Shown in pieces: positions 42,330-51,847 of a DNA stretch of 64,000 bases. The position numbers and the translations under genes were made by a program. Location of the stretch: assembly GCA_963675235.2 (NCBI GenBank), contig CAXXFU010000002.1, positions 62,001 through 126,000 on the forward strand. The letters are read 5' to 3'. The notes below the pieces were generated by a model that made no database searches, was not told the origin of the DNA, and saw only the letters and a list, made by a program, of their open reading frames with translations. The DNA comes from JAHJQZ01 sp963675235 (GTDB lineage: Bacteria; Pseudomonadota; Alphaproteobacteria; Rhizobiales; Devosiaceae). Every line of letters begins with the position of its first letter. Within the stretch, counting starts at the first letter, position 1.

Positions 42330-42669
42330 GAAATACGAAGCTGCTGAAGACGAGGAACTGACTGCCGGGATGCGTGCCCTCGCGCACCCCGTGCGTTTGA
42401 GTATCCTGCGCATCCTGGCCGAACATGGCGCCTCCGACTGCTGTTGCACGGACGTCACCGAAAGCCTGCCGCTGGCACAGTCTACCGTTTCTCAGCACAT
42501 CAAAGTCCTGCTCGATGCCGGCCTGATCGAGCGCAAGCCCCGCGGCACGCGCAATTGCTATTTCGTGCGTGCCGACCGCTTGGCGAAAACGGCATCCGCG
42601 CTCGGGGACTTCGTCGACGCGCTCACCGTTTCGACGCCAGATGAACTCGAACTGAGCCAGAGCGCGTAA
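42328..42669 (+). CDS. ArsR/SmtB family transcriptional repressor
   Basis: A 113-residue winged-helix regulator. After an acidic start (MKYEAAEDEELTAGM) the fold reads RALAHPVRLSILRILAEHG ... SLPLAQSTVSQHIKVLLDAGLIERKPRGTRNCYFVR. A Cys cluster in the linker before the recognition helix (ASDCCCTDV, three adjacent cysteines) could bind a soft metal, metalloid or thiol-reactive compound, or serve as a redox switch. The start at 42328 is preferred because it matches the family and sits on the operator palindrome; no Shine-Dalgarno sequence is present. Seven bases later begins an Atm1-type exporter, so the regulator most likely controls this exporter and itself. Confidence 0.9.
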   Translation: MKYEAAEDEELTAGMRALAHPVRLSILRILAEHGASDCCCTDVTESLPLAQSTVSQHIKVLLDAGLIERKPRGTRNCYFVRADRLAKTASALGDFVDALTVSTPDELELSQSA

Positions 42670-42676
42670 ACAGCCC

Positions 42677-44572
42677 ATGTCTGATCAAGCCAATGCCCGC
42701 CGGCGCGTCAGCGCCGAGGAGGGCGATCTTCTATCCACGATCCGCAACCTGTGGACCTACATGTGGCCCGCCGGTCGTGGCGATCTCAAACGGCGAGTGC
42801 TCTTTGCGACCGGCGCCCTGCTTCTGGCCAAGGTGGCAACGACGTTGGCGCCCTTCGCCTACAAGGCGCTGATCGACGCGCTCGGCAGTTCGGGCACCTC
42901 GACCGAGGTGATGTGGGGCGTCGCCGTGCCGATCGTCTTCGTCATCGCATTCGGCATCGCCAATATCGCCGACATCGGCTTCCAGCAGTTGCGTGACGTA
43001 TTGTTCGCCAGCGTCGGTCAGCATGCAGTGCGCTCTCTGGCGCGTGAGACCTTCGAGCATCTGCACAGGCTGTCGCTGCGGTTCCACTTGCAGCGGCGCA
43101 CCGGCGGGCTCAGCCGCGTCATCGAGCGCGGCACCAAGGGCATCGAGACGATCGTCCGGTTCACCATGCTCAACACGGCACCGACGATCATCGAATTCCT
43201 CGTGGTCGGTACGGTGTTTGTCGTCATGTTCGGCTTCACCTTCCTCGGCGCGCTGGTCGTGACCATCTGGGCCTATATCTGGTTCACCATCCGCGCCTCG
43301 AACTGGCGCATCGGCATCCGCCGCGAGATGAACGAGTCCGATACCGACGCCAATTCCAAGGCCGTCGACAGCCTGCTCAACTTCGAGACGGTCAAGTATT
43401 TCGGCAACGAACGGATGGAGGCGGAGCGCTTCGATGGTTCGATGGCGCGCTACGAGCGCTCGGCCATCCGCATCTGGACCTCGCTCGGGTTCCTCAATTT
43501 CGGCCAGGGCGTCATCTTCTGGGGCGGCATGATCGTCATCGGCGTCATGTCGGCGTTCGGGGTGATGAACAAGACGCTGACCGTTGGCGATTTCGTCCTG
43601 ATCAACACGTTCATGATGCAGATCTACCGGCCGCTGTTCATGATCGGCTTCGTTTATCGCGAAATCCGCCAGGGTCTCGCCGATATCGAGGCGATGTTCC
43701 AGTTGCTCGATCGTCCGGCAGAGATCGAGGACAAGCCTGACGCCCGTCCGCTCGGCATATCCGGACCTGTCCTCAAATTCGAGGACGTGCAGTTCCACTA
43801 TGATCCCGACCGCCCGATCCTCAAGGGGATCAGCTTCGAGGTTCCGGCCGGCAAGACCATCGCCGTGGTCGGCCCGTCCGGCGCCGGCAAATCGACGATA
43901 TCGCGGCTGATCTTCCGTTTCTACGATGTCACCGGTGGCCGCGTGACCATCGACGGCCAGGATGTGCGTGACGTCACCCAGGCATCACTGCGCGCCGCCG
44001 TCGGCATGGTTCCGCAGGACACGGTACTGTTCAACGACACCATCGCCTACAACGTCCGCTACGGGCGCCCCGATGCCAGCGAGACCGAAATCCGCGACGC
44101 GGCCCGGATGGCCCAGATCGGCACTTTCATCGAAGGCCTGCCCAAGGGCTACGAGACCCCGGTCGGCGAGCGCGGGCTGAAACTGAGCGGCGGCGAGAAG
44201 CAACGTGTCGCCATTGCCCGCACCATCCTGAAAGCGCCGCCGATCCTCATCCTCGACGAGGCGACCTCGGCCCTCGACACCCAGACCGAGCGCGATATCC
44301 AGTCGGCTCTCGACACGGTTTCCAAGGGCCGCACAACGCTGGTCATCGCCCACCGCCTGTCGACGGTGGTCAATGCCGACGAGATCATCGTCCTGCGCGG
44401 CGGCGAGATCGCCGAGCGCGGCACCCATCCCGAGCTTCTGGCTATGGATGGTCTTTATGCCGAGATGTGGAACCGCCAGCGCGAGGCCACAGAGGCCGAA
44501 GAGCATTTGCGCAAGGCCCGCGCCGAGGCCGAAGGTTATCTAGGCAATACGCCAGTTCCAGCAGCGGAGTAG
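42677..44572 (+). CDS. ABC exporter of the Atm1/HMT1 type
   Basis: A 631-residue half-transporter with fused membrane and ATPase domains; it works as a homodimer. Six membrane helices lie in residues about 35-330. The family-specific ERGTKGIETIVRFTMLNTAPTIIEF, ESDTDANSKAVDSLLNFETVKYFGNE and NTFMMQIYRPL blocks identify the Atm1/ABCB7/HMT1 group. The ATPase has Walker A GPSGAGKST near residue 400, signature LSGGEKQRVAIARTI near 505 and LILDEATSALD. Bacterial Atm1 proteins export glutathione-bound heavy metals or glutathione persulfides. The upstream ArsR repressor with a Cys cluster fits metal- or thiol-induced expression. Confidence 0.93.
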   Translation: MSDQANARRRVSAEEGDLLSTIRNLWTYMWPAGRGDLKRRVLFATGALLLAKVATTLAPFAYKALIDALGSSGTSTEVMWGVAVPIVFVIAFGIANIADIGFQQLRDVLFASVGQHAVRSLARETFEHLHRLSLRFHLQRRTGGLSRVIERGTKGIETIVRFTMLNTAPTIIEFLVVGTVFVVMFGFTFLGALVVTIWAYIWFTIRASNWRIGIRREMNESDTDANSKAVDSLLNFETVKYFGNERMEAERFDGSMARYERSAIRIWTSLGFLNFGQGVIFWGGMIVIGVMSAFGVMNKTLTVGDFVLINTFMMQIYRPLFMIGFVYREIRQGLADIEAMFQLLDRPAEIEDKPDARPLGISGPVLKFEDVQFHYDPDRPILKGISFEVPAGKTIAVVGPSGAGKSTISRLIFRFYDVTGGRVTIDGQDVRDVTQASLRAAVGMVPQDTVLFNDTIAYNVRYGRPDASETEIRDAARMAQIGTFIEGLPKGYETPVGERGLKLSGGEKQRVAIARTILKAPPILILDEATSALDTQTERDIQSALDTVSKGRTTLVIAHRLSTVVNADEIIVLRGGEIAERGTHPELLAMDGLYAEMWNRQREATEAEEHLRKARAEAEGYLGNTPVPAAE

Positions 44573-44575
44573 GCC

Positions 44576-45328
44576 ATGACGATCTCCAGCCTCGAAGAAC
44601 TCGAAAGCCTCAAGGAAATCGGCCGTGTCGTTGCCATGGTACGGGACAAGATGGCGGAGGCGCTCGAACCCGGCATAACGACGGCTGAACTCGACGACAT
44701 GGGACGCCGTCTGCTGGAGAGGGAGGGCGCTCGTTCGGCGCCCGAATTGGCCTACGAGTTTCCCGGTGCAACTTGTATCAGTGTCAACGAGGAGATCGCG
44801 CACGGCATTCCGGGGCCGCGGGTGATCGCGGCCGGCGATCTGGTCAACATCGACGTCTCTGCCGAAAAGAACGGAATTTACGCCGACACCGGCGCGTCCT
44901 ATGCCGTTCCGCCGGTTGCGCGTCGTGTCGAGAAGCTTTGCCGCGATGGCAGGCGCGCCATGTGGACCGGATTGCGCCAGGTCGCGACGGGACGCCCGCT
45001 CGCCGATATCGGCGTGGCAATCGGTACGTTCGCCAAGAAAAACCACTATACGCTGGTGCGCAATCTCGCCAGCCACGGGGTCGGCCATTCCATCCACGAG
45101 GAACCGGCAGAGATCGCGACCTGGCCCGACAAAAGCGAGCGCCGTCGCATGAACGAAGGGCTGGTGTTCACGATCGAGCCATTTCTGTCTCTCGGCGCGC
45201 AATGGGCTATCGACGGCGATGACGATGCATGGACACTGTTCTCGGAGCCGCGCGCGCCGACAGTGCAGTATGAACACACGGTGGTGACGACGCGTAACGG
45301 GCCGATGGTGGTTACCGGATCGATCTGA
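44576..45328 (+). CDS. map: Type I methionine aminopeptidase
   Basis: A 250-residue dinuclear metalloprotease that removes the initiator methionine from new proteins. Its five metal ligands are visible: Asp in VNIDVSAE, Asp in YADTGAS, His in SHGVGHSIHEEP, Glu in FTIEPFLSLG and Glu in VQYEHTVV. The start at 44576 lies four bases after the exporter stop, so it is cotranscribed with the ArsR-regulated exporter. This context, and a short non-canonical stretch around residue 210 (GAQWAIDGDDDAWTLFS), suggest it may be a second, stress-linked Map rather than the only housekeeping copy. A terminator follows. Confidence 0.93.
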   Translation: MTISSLEELESLKEIGRVVAMVRDKMAEALEPGITTAELDDMGRRLLEREGARSAPELAYEFPGATCISVNEEIAHGIPGPRVIAAGDLVNIDVSAEKNGIYADTGASYAVPPVARRVEKLCRDGRRAMWTGLRQVATGRPLADIGVAIGTFAKKNHYTLVRNLASHGVGHSIHEEPAEIATWPDKSERRRMNEGLVFTIEPFLSLGAQWAIDGDDDAWTLFSEPRAPTVQYEHTVVTTRNGPMVVTGSI

Positions 45329-45360
45329 GCGCGAAGGGGCGTCCCGCCTGAGTCCCAGGA

Positions 45361-45388
45361 AAAAGGCCCGCATCGCTGCGGGCCTTTT
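45361..45388. terminator. Bidirectional terminator between map and the RND pump
   Basis: AAAAGGCCCGCA (45361-45372), loop TCGC, TGCGGGCCTTTT (45377-45388): a perfect 12-bp stem with A-run on one side and T-run on the other, so it can end transcription from both convergent genes. Confidence 0.9.
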
Positions 45389-45412
45389 CACGTTTCGGTT
45401 CTGCCTTGGCCG

Positions 45413-48400
45413 CTATTCGGCGGCCTGGCGGGAGACGACGGTCACGCCATCTTCGTCCCTCTCGACCAGCCCGGTCGTGTCGCCGCCGATATACTGGGCA
45501 GCGCTGTCGACCTCGGGGGGAATCTCCGCCTCTGCGGCCACGGCATCTGCCGGGGCCTCGTCTTCGGCCGTTGCCGCCGCAGCAGCCTTGCGACGCCCGA
45601 ACGGGCTGACAAGGATCCGGCGGATGGCGCTGGCCTGGCGCTTGGTATTGGCCCAGATCACCGACGGCGCAGTGATCATCACCGGCACCATGACGAGCGT
45701 CAGGGCCGTCGACAGGAACAGGCCGGAGACGAGCGCTGCCGACAGATGCACGAACCACGATCCCGCAATGCCACCGGCAACGATTTCGCGGGTGACGAAG
45801 TTGAACTCGACATTGAGCGCCATCGGGATGACGCCGAGGGCGGTCACCGTCGCGGTCAGGAGCACCGGGCGGATACGCTGGCTCACGGTGATGAGCATGG
45901 CCTTGATCGGTTCGACGCCGTCGTCGCGGTTGTAGTGGTTGTAGGTGTCGATCAGCACGATACCGTTTTTCACCACGATGCCGGCCAGAGCGACGATGCC
46001 GAGGCCCGTCATGATGGCCGAGAAGCTCATGCCGGTCACTAGCATGCCGAGCAGCACGCCGGCCATTGACATGACAACCGTCGAGAGGGTCACGAACACC
46101 TGGTAGAAGCGCTGGTATTCGAGCAGTAGCACCAGGAAGATGATGAACAGGGCACCGATGAGCGCCTGGCCGATGAAGGCGTTGGCATCGCCCATCTGCT
46201 CTTCAGCGCCGCCATATTCGATCTGGACGCTGTCAGGCAGATTGCCTGCGGCCTGCCATTCCTGGATCTGCTTGACCTTGGCGCTCGGAAGCACCCCGGC
46301 GTCCGGCACGACATTCGCGGCGAACTTCATCGAATACATGCCGTTGTAGCGGCTGATATTGGCGACCTTGCGGACCGCCTTGCGTTCGATGAAGTTTGAC
46401 ACCGGCACCAGACCGCGGGTCGTGGCGATCCGCATGGTGTCGAGCGCGTCGAAGGTGCGTTCGTCCTGGGGAAGCCGAACCTTGATGTCCAGTTCGTCGG
46501 TGATGTCGTTGGGCCGATAGGTGCCGATCTTCACGCCCGAGGTGATGAGCTGCACATAGGGGCTCAACTCGCGCACGCCGATGCCATAGGTGGCTGCGGC
46601 AACGCGGTCGACATTGATCTGCCAGTCGATGCCGGGCTGCGGGCGTCCGTCTTCGACGTCCTGGACGTCTCCGACCTCGTTGACCACGAAATCGCGGAGC
46701 TTGGCGACAGCCGGAGCGAGTTCATCGTAATTGTTGCTCTCGACTCTGAGGTTGATGTCCTTGCCCGCCGGCGGACCGTTTTCCTGCTCGGCGATCTGGA
46801 CTTCAAGCCCGGAGATGGACTTGGTGCGGTCGCGGATGTCCTGGAAAATATCGGCAGCAGGCTTGCGCTCCGACCAGGGCATCAGCTGCAGGTCGAACTT
46901 GCCGATGGTGTTCGGCGGGGAGCCGTTGCCGCCACCGAAAGTCATGACCTCGTCCTGGATGCCATTGACCTGCAGGATCTGCTCTTCGACCTCGATCAGC
47001 ATGTCGCGGATCTCGATCGGTGAGTAGTTGCCGCGGGCGACGACCGAAACCGTGCCGTATTCGGGCTCGCTGGCCGGGAAGGCTTCGGCGCCTGTCGGGT
47101 GCTGGGCGTAGTAGACGAAGATGCCGATGATGATCGAGAAGCCGATGAACAGCGTCGCGATCGGATGGCGCAGCAGACGCGCTACCAGACGCACATATAT
47201 GCCCGTGATGCCCGGCACCTTCTTGATGTCGAACTTGTCCGGATACATGACGATGTCGGCGCGTTCCTTTTCCTTCTCGTCCACCTTGTAGTTGGAGATG
47301 ACGGCACCGATGACCGGCATGAAGATCAGGGCCGAGACAAGCGAGGCGATCATGACGACGATGACGACTGTCGGCAGATAGGCCATGACCTTGCCGATGA
47401 TGCCCGGCCAGAAGAGCAGGGGCACAAAGGCGCCGAGCGTCGTCGCAGTTGCCGAAACAACCGGCACGAACATCTTCCTGGCCGCCTGGATGAAGGCATC
47501 GCGCTTGGACACGCCTTCCTGAAGCTTTCGTTGTGCGTATTCGACGACGACGATCGGGTCGTCGACGAGCACGCCGACCGCAAGCACCAGGCCGAACATG
47601 ACCATCATGTTGATCGACATGCCGATAGCGTTGATCACAAGGAACGCAATCATGAACGAAATCGGGATCGATGTGCCGATCATGATGGCGGGAACGACAC
47701 CGAGGGTGGCCACGCACATGATCAGAACGAGCACGACGGCGGTGGCCACGGCGGCTTCGAGCGAAGAGAACAGCTGCTTGGTGCTCGTCGCCTGATCGAG
47801 CAGGAACGAGGCCTGCAGGCCGGGCGGCCAGTCCTTGGTGAACTCGTTGGTGACAGCGCGCACCTGGTCGGAGATGTCGATGACGTTGGCACCAAGCTTC
47901 TTGACGACGCCGAGCGTGATGGTCGGCGAACCGTTGACGCGAGAGTACTCGGTCGCATCGGCGAAAGTGCGGGTGATCGTGGCCACGTCGCCAAAGGTGA
48001 CGACGGTATCGCCATCAGTCTTGAGCGGCAGGTTGAAGACGTCTTCGGCAGTGGTGATCAGGCCTGGGACCTCGACGTTGAAGGCGCCCTGACCGCTGTC
48101 GAGGGTGCCGCCGGCAACGACGAGGTTGTTCTTGGCCAGCGCGTCGAACAGCTGCGCCGCCGTCAGGTTGTAGGCTTCAAGCCGGTTGAGATCGATCTGG
48201 ACTTCGAGTTGTTCGTCTCGGGCACCGGAAATGGAGACGGACTGAGCAAGGTCGATCTTTTCCAGTTCGTCACGCAGCGCCTTGGCCTTCTCGACCAGGG
48301 TGCGCTCTGGAACGTCGCCGTAAACGGCAACATTGATCGTCGACATGCCGGCGATGTCGATCTCGTGGATCGTCGGCTCGTTGGCATCGGCAGGCAGCTC

Positions 48401-48754
48401 GGCGGAAACGCCGTCGAGCTTGGCGCGGATGTCCTGAAGCGCGGTGTCCTTGTCGGCGTTGACGTCGAACTCGAGGAAGGTCGAGCTGTGGCCCTTGGAT
48501 GAGGTCGAAGAGTAGTTCTTCAGCCCGTCGATGTCCTTGACGCGGTCTTCGATCGGCCGCGCCAGAAGCCGTTCCGCGTCGTGCGGGGAAACGCCCGACT
48601 GGCTGACGGAAATGTAGAAATACGGGATATCGATCGCCGGGAAACCTTCCTTGGGCAGGATCGAGTATGAATATCCGCCGCCGATGATGAGCAGGACCAT
48701 GACGGTCAGCACAACCCTCGGCATGCGCAGTATGCGTTCGACGAAATTGAGCAT
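45413..48754 (-). CDS. RND efflux transporter permease
   Basis: A 1113-residue inner-membrane pump of the AcrB/HAE-like RND superfamily. It has the usual twelve-helix plan: one helix near residue 10, a large periplasmic domain, helices 2-6 near residues 330-550, a second periplasmic domain and helices 8-12 near 855-1040. The early SQSGVSPHDAERLLARPIEDRVKDIDG and GISDQVRAV-type regions are typical. It has an extended hydrophilic Ala/Glu-rich C-terminal tail of about 60 residues beyond the last helix. It follows the adaptor gene with a 3-base gap and is under the PadR regulator upstream. No outer-membrane factor gene is adjacent, so it must use one encoded elsewhere. Confidence 0.93.
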   Translation of the reverse strand: MLNFVERILRMPRVVLTVMVLLIIGGGYSYSILPKEGFPAIDIPYFYISVSQSGVSPHDAERLLARPIEDRVKDIDGLKNYSSTSSKGHSSTFLEFDVNADKDTALQDIRAKLDGVSAELPADANEPTIHEIDIAGMSTINVAVYGDVPERTLVEKAKALRDELEKIDLAQSVSISGARDEQLEVQIDLNRLEAYNLTAAQLFDALAKNNLVVAGGTLDSGQGAFNVEVPGLITTAEDVFNLPLKTDGDTVVTFGDVATITRTFADATEYSRVNGSPTITLGVVKKLGANVIDISDQVRAVTNEFTKDWPPGLQASFLLDQATSTKQLFSSLEAAVATAVVLVLIMCVATLGVVPAIMIGTSIPISFMIAFLVINAIGMSINMMVMFGLVLAVGVLVDDPIVVVEYAQRKLQEGVSKRDAFIQAARKMFVPVVSATATTLGAFVPLLFWPGIIGKVMAYLPTVVIVVMIASLVSALIFMPVIGAVISNYKVDEKEKERADIVMYPDKFDIKKVPGITGIYVRLVARLLRHPIATLFIGFSIIIGIFVYYAQHPTGAEAFPASEPEYGTVSVVARGNYSPIEIRDMLIEVEEQILQVNGIQDEVMTFGGGNGSPPNTIGKFDLQLMPWSERKPAADIFQDIRDRTKSISGLEVQIAEQENGPPAGKDINLRVESNNYDELAPAVAKLRDFVVNEVGDVQDVEDGRPQPGIDWQINVDRVAAATYGIGVRELSPYVQLITSGVKIGTYRPNDITDELDIKVRLPQDERTFDALDTMRIATTRGLVPVSNFIERKAVRKVANISRYNGMYSMKFAANVVPDAGVLPSAKVKQIQEWQAAGNLPDSVQIEYGGAEEQMGDANAFIGQALIGALFIIFLVLLLEYQRFYQVFVTLSTVVMSMAGVLLGMLVTGMSFSAIMTGLGIVALAGIVVKNGIVLIDTYNHYNRDDGVEPIKAMLITVSQRIRPVLLTATVTALGVIPMALNVEFNFVTREIVAGGIAGSWFVHLSAALVSGLFLSTALTLVMVPVMITAPSVIWANTKRQASAIRRILVSPFGRRKAAAAATAEDEAPADAVAAEAEIPPEVDSAAQYIGGDTTGLVERDEDGVTVVSRQAAE

Positions 48755-48757
48755 AGT

Positions 48758-50002
48758 TTAGCCCTCTGTGCTCTGGCTGGCGTCGACCTTCTGCCCGGCC
48801 GAAACGAATTCCTGTCCGATGGTGATGATGTCGACCTTGGCCGGCAGACCCGTGACCCAAACGCCTTCGCGGGTGTCCGAGGCGATGGTGACCGGATAGA
48901 AATCGACCACACCGTCTTCAACGGCGCGGACGCCGAGAACGCCGTCATCGTCGAGGGTCAGCACCGACTGCGGGATCAGATGCGCCGGAATGGTTCCCAG
49001 TTCGACCTCGGCTTCCGCGGTCAATCCATCGAGGATCTTCTTGTCGGGGTTGGGCAGTTCGATCTCGATCGGGAAAGAGCGGGTGGCATTGTCGGCAATC
49101 GAGGAAATGTAGGTGACTTCGCCCTCGGACTTGGCGCCGCTGACGGTCGTCACCTCTGCCTTGAGACCGGTCTTGGCCAGTGCGATCCGGGCTTCCGGAA
49201 CATTGCCCGTGAACAGGATCGGGTCGAGCTCGGCGATGGTGGCACATGGCGAACCGGCTGCCAGCATCGTGCCTGCATCGGCCAGCGGTGCCTGGATGAC
49301 GCCGCCGACCTTGGCGCGGATGAAGGTCCGTTCCAGTTCGGCCTCGGCATTGGCAACGGCGGTCTCGGCCGCCTGGACGCCAGCCTCGGCCGCGGCCAGC
49401 GACGCATCGAGCTGCTCGGTTGTGTTTTTCGGTGCCAGTCCCTTCTCGACCAGCTTCATGTTGGCATCAAAGGACAACTGCGCTTGAGCCAGTCCGGCCT
49501 TGGCCTGGGTGAGCGAGGCTTCGGCCTGCTTGATCGCATCCTGACGGGTCGAGGGGTCGAGCGTACACAGAAGGTCGCCGACGGCGACGTTCTGGCCTTT
49601 TTCAACTTCGACCGATTGGACGATGCCGGCGGTTTCCGCCGTGGCCGAGACGATGGCCTTGGCCTTGGTCTGGCCCCTGAGAGTGACCTCGAGAGGCAGG
49701 GCCTTGATGCTGAAGGTCTTGGTCCGCACCGAGCGCAGCGTATCGGTTCCGCCCGAGCTGGCCTCATTGCGCTCGGCAATAGTCAGTTCGGCATCGGGTT
49801 GGTTCTCGTCCTTGGGAACCGCAGCCTGGTTGTCACCAATGGCATCGGTCAGCGGGCCGCCATCGGGTTCGATGAGTGAGACGACGGGTTTCTCGCCTTC
49901 ATGCGGACCGAGGCCGCCGACGACGAGATTGCCTGTGAACATCCAGGCGCCGAGAACGATGATGATGATGAGCGCAACGCCGTAGGACCAAAGGGCACGC
50001 AT
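48758..50002 (-). CDS. RND efflux periplasmic adaptor (membrane fusion protein)
   Basis: A 414-residue HlyD-family adaptor that links the RND pump to an outer-membrane channel. An N-terminal anchor (SYGVALIIIIVLGAWMFTG) is followed by the biotinyl-lipoyl half GIVQSVEVEKGQNVAVGDLLCTLD, a long helical hairpin (residues about 145-210, ASLTQAKAGLAQAQLS and AAAEAGVQAAETAVANAEAELER) and the second lipoyl half with RAKVGGVIQAPLADAGTML. The beta-barrel and membrane-proximal domains follow. The stop lies three bases before the pump start. It is transcribed with padR and the pump. Confidence 0.93.
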   Translation of the reverse strand: MRALWSYGVALIIIIVLGAWMFTGNLVVGGLGPHEGEKPVVSLIEPDGGPLTDAIGDNQAAVPKDENQPDAELTIAERNEASSGGTDTLRSVRTKTFSIKALPLEVTLRGQTKAKAIVSATAETAGIVQSVEVEKGQNVAVGDLLCTLDPSTRQDAIKQAEASLTQAKAGLAQAQLSFDANMKLVEKGLAPKNTTEQLDASLAAAEAGVQAAETAVANAEAELERTFIRAKVGGVIQAPLADAGTMLAAGSPCATIAELDPILFTGNVPEARIALAKTGLKAEVTTVSGAKSEGEVTYISSIADNATRSFPIEIELPNPDKKILDGLTAEAEVELGTIPAHLIPQSVLTLDDDGVLGVRAVEDGVVDFYPVTIASDTREGVWVTGLPAKVDIITIGQEFVSAGQKVDASQSTEG

Positions 50003-50023
50003 GAGAAATTTCCTGTAATTTTG

Positions 50024-50569
50024 CTATTCTGCCGCTTTGGCGTCTGTTTCGGGGCGGGCCAGCGCGACTAGTTCGTGCATATGGGTGTCGATGTAGTTGC
50101 GCGCAACCTGCGCGCAGTTCTTTCCGTAATTGAGGATCCAGTGATCTGCCTCGGACGCGACTGATGCGCCGATGCTATCGAAATTGGCGATTTCGGCATC
50201 ATACTGTGCAATCCGCTCCTTTAGTCTGTCTTCGACGAGCGAACGTGGCAGGTGGGGGGCAAAGCGCGCGAACAGCAGGAACTCGGAACGGAAGACATCC
50301 GGATCGAGTTTCTCGAACAGGGAATCCAGCATTTCGCGGCGACCGGCCTCGGTAATCGAATAGACTTTCTTGGCCGGGCGGCCTTCCTGGTTCTCGATAC
50401 GGGAAGTAACAAGCTGTTCTTCTTCGAGTTTTGCCAGTGCCGGATAAATCGAGCCGAAGCTGGCCTCAACGAAATAGGCGAATCCATTTCCCGTAACCAG
50501 CTTGCGGATTTCGTATCCGGAGGCCTCGGTTTCAAAAAGCACAGCCAGACACAGAGTTCGGACGTTCAC
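50024..50569 (-). CDS. PadR family transcriptional regulator
   Basis: A 181-residue regulator. The PadR winged helix reads VRTLCLAVLFETEASGYEIRKLV ... SFGSIYPALAKLEEEQLVTSRI ... KKVYSITEAGRREML, with a C-terminal helical dimerisation part (Vir_act_alpha_C-like). The start is GTG at 50569 with TAGGTGA upstream. It is the first gene before the adaptor and pump, 21 bases from the adaptor. PadR proteins usually repress a neighbouring efflux or detoxification gene and release DNA on binding the toxic compound. A palindrome covering the -10 box of its promoter is the probable site. Confidence 0.93.
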   Translation of the reverse strand: MNVRTLCLAVLFETEASGYEIRKLVTGNGFAYFVEASFGSIYPALAKLEEEQLVTSRIENQEGRPAKKVYSITEAGRREMLDSLFEKLDPDVFRSEFLLFARFAPHLPRSLVEDRLKERIAQYDAEIANFDSIGASVASEADHWILNYGKNCAQVARNYIDTHMHELVALARPETDAKAAE

Positions 50570-50592
50570 GAGTTCACCTATTCATGACGAGC

Positions 50593-50632
50593 ATATGTCG
50601 GGCATATATAGTCGGTGCCCGGCACTTACAAG
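50593..50632 (-). promoter_or_regulatory. Promoter and candidate PadR operator
   Basis: On the minus strand: -35 box CTTGTA (complement of 50627-50632), 16-base spacer, -10 box TATATA (50605-50610). The perfect inverted repeat ATATG-N5-CATAT (50593-50607) overlaps the -10 box and the expected start point, so a bound dimer would block initiation. Confidence 0.5.
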
Positions 50633-50745
50633 TGCGTGAAGCGCATGGCACGTGCTGGTTTTTTGCAGGGCTTATGAATTGTAAATGCGCGCCAGCGTCG
50701 CCGCCGGTTCATGCACATCTAGGGCAATGGTCTAAATTATTGGTT

Positions 50746-51606
50746 TCAGACCTGTATTTCCACATCCAGCCCGATGTCGAGCGGCACTGCCGCCATGGTA
50801 ATCCGGCTTGACGAGATGAAGTCGACGCCTGTCTCGGCGATGGATCGTACGCGGTCGAGCGTCACGCCGCCCGAGGCTTCGAGCTTGGCGCGGCCGGCAT
50901 TGAGCGCGACAGCACGCCGCAGCGTGTCGTTGTCCATGTTGTCGAGAAGCACCGCAGTCGCGCCGGCATCGAGCGCTTCGGCGAACTGTTCGAGCGTGTC
51001 GACCTCGATCTCGATGGCGACAAGATGCCCGGCGAAGGCCTTGGCCGCGGCAATGGCCTGTCGCGCCCCTCCGGCGACAGCGATGTGGTTGTCCTTGATG
51101 AGGATGGCGTCGGCGAGATTGAAACGGTGGTTGGAGCCGCCGCCGCAGCGCACGGCGTATTTCTCGATGGCCCTGAGCCCGGGCGTGGTCTTGCGGGTGT
51201 CGCAGATGCGGGCGCCGGTGCCGGCGATCTCGGCGACAAAACGCGCCGTCAGCGTCGCTATGCCGCTCATGTGGTTGAGATAGTTGAGCGCCACCCGTTC
51301 GCCCGACAATGTCTGGCGGGCATTGCCTTCGATCCGCGCCACGATGGTGCCGGCCGCGATTTCGTCGCCGTCGGCCACCAGCGCTTCGAAGCGGACATCG
51401 GGACCGGACTGGGCAAAGGCCTCAGCTGCGAGTGCCGTGCCGCAGATGACGCCGGCTTCACGCGCACTCATGGTGGCGACCAGCGTGCTGCCGCGCGGCA
51501 GCGCCGACTGCGAGGTGATGTCGCCGGCAAGTCCGAGGTCCTCGGTCAGCGCCCGCCTGATGGCGTCACGCACGATCGCAGCGGGGAGGGAGGCGGGATG
51601 ACTCAC
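50746..51606 (-). CDS. nadC: Nicotinate-nucleotide pyrophosphorylase (carboxylating)
   Basis: A 286-residue quinolinate phosphoribosyltransferase that makes nicotinate mononucleotide from quinolinate in de novo NAD synthesis. Family blocks are REAGVICGTALAAEAF near residue 50, LNYLNHMSGIATLTARFV near residue 105, CDTRKTTPGLRAIEKYAVRCGGGSNHRFNLADAILIKDNHIA at residues 134-174, and EASGGVTLDRVRSIAETGVDFIS near the end. nadA and nadB are not in this window. It is the last gene before the PadR control region on the same strand. Its product, once adenylated, is the substrate of the nadE product. Confidence 0.96.
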   Translation of the reverse strand: MSHPASLPAAIVRDAIRRALTEDLGLAGDITSQSALPRGSTLVATMSAREAGVICGTALAAEAFAQSGPDVRFEALVADGDEIAAGTIVARIEGNARQTLSGERVALNYLNHMSGIATLTARFVAEIAGTGARICDTRKTTPGLRAIEKYAVRCGGGSNHRFNLADAILIKDNHIAVAGGARQAIAAAKAFAGHLVAIEIEVDTLEQFAEALDAGATAVLLDNMDNDTLRRAVALNAGRAKLEASGGVTLDRVRSIAETGVDFISSSRITMAAVPLDIGLDVEIQV

Positions 51607-51847
51607 AGGCTGGCCTTTTCATCTCGAAGAGCAAGCCGTTTTAACCGCTTGCACGGCGCATGCAAGCCGCCGTTGCGGCCATTCGGGACGCTGCAGGGAT
51701 GAACGGCAACGCACTGTTTCCAAAACGGGGCTCAATTTCTGGAAGATTATGCACATATTACGAGACAAAGCGCCGCAGTGCGCAGTCTCAATTGGCCCGT
51801 CCGCAGTTTCGGTTTTGCCGGGCGCGGCGGTCAGGAAAGGAGATGGC

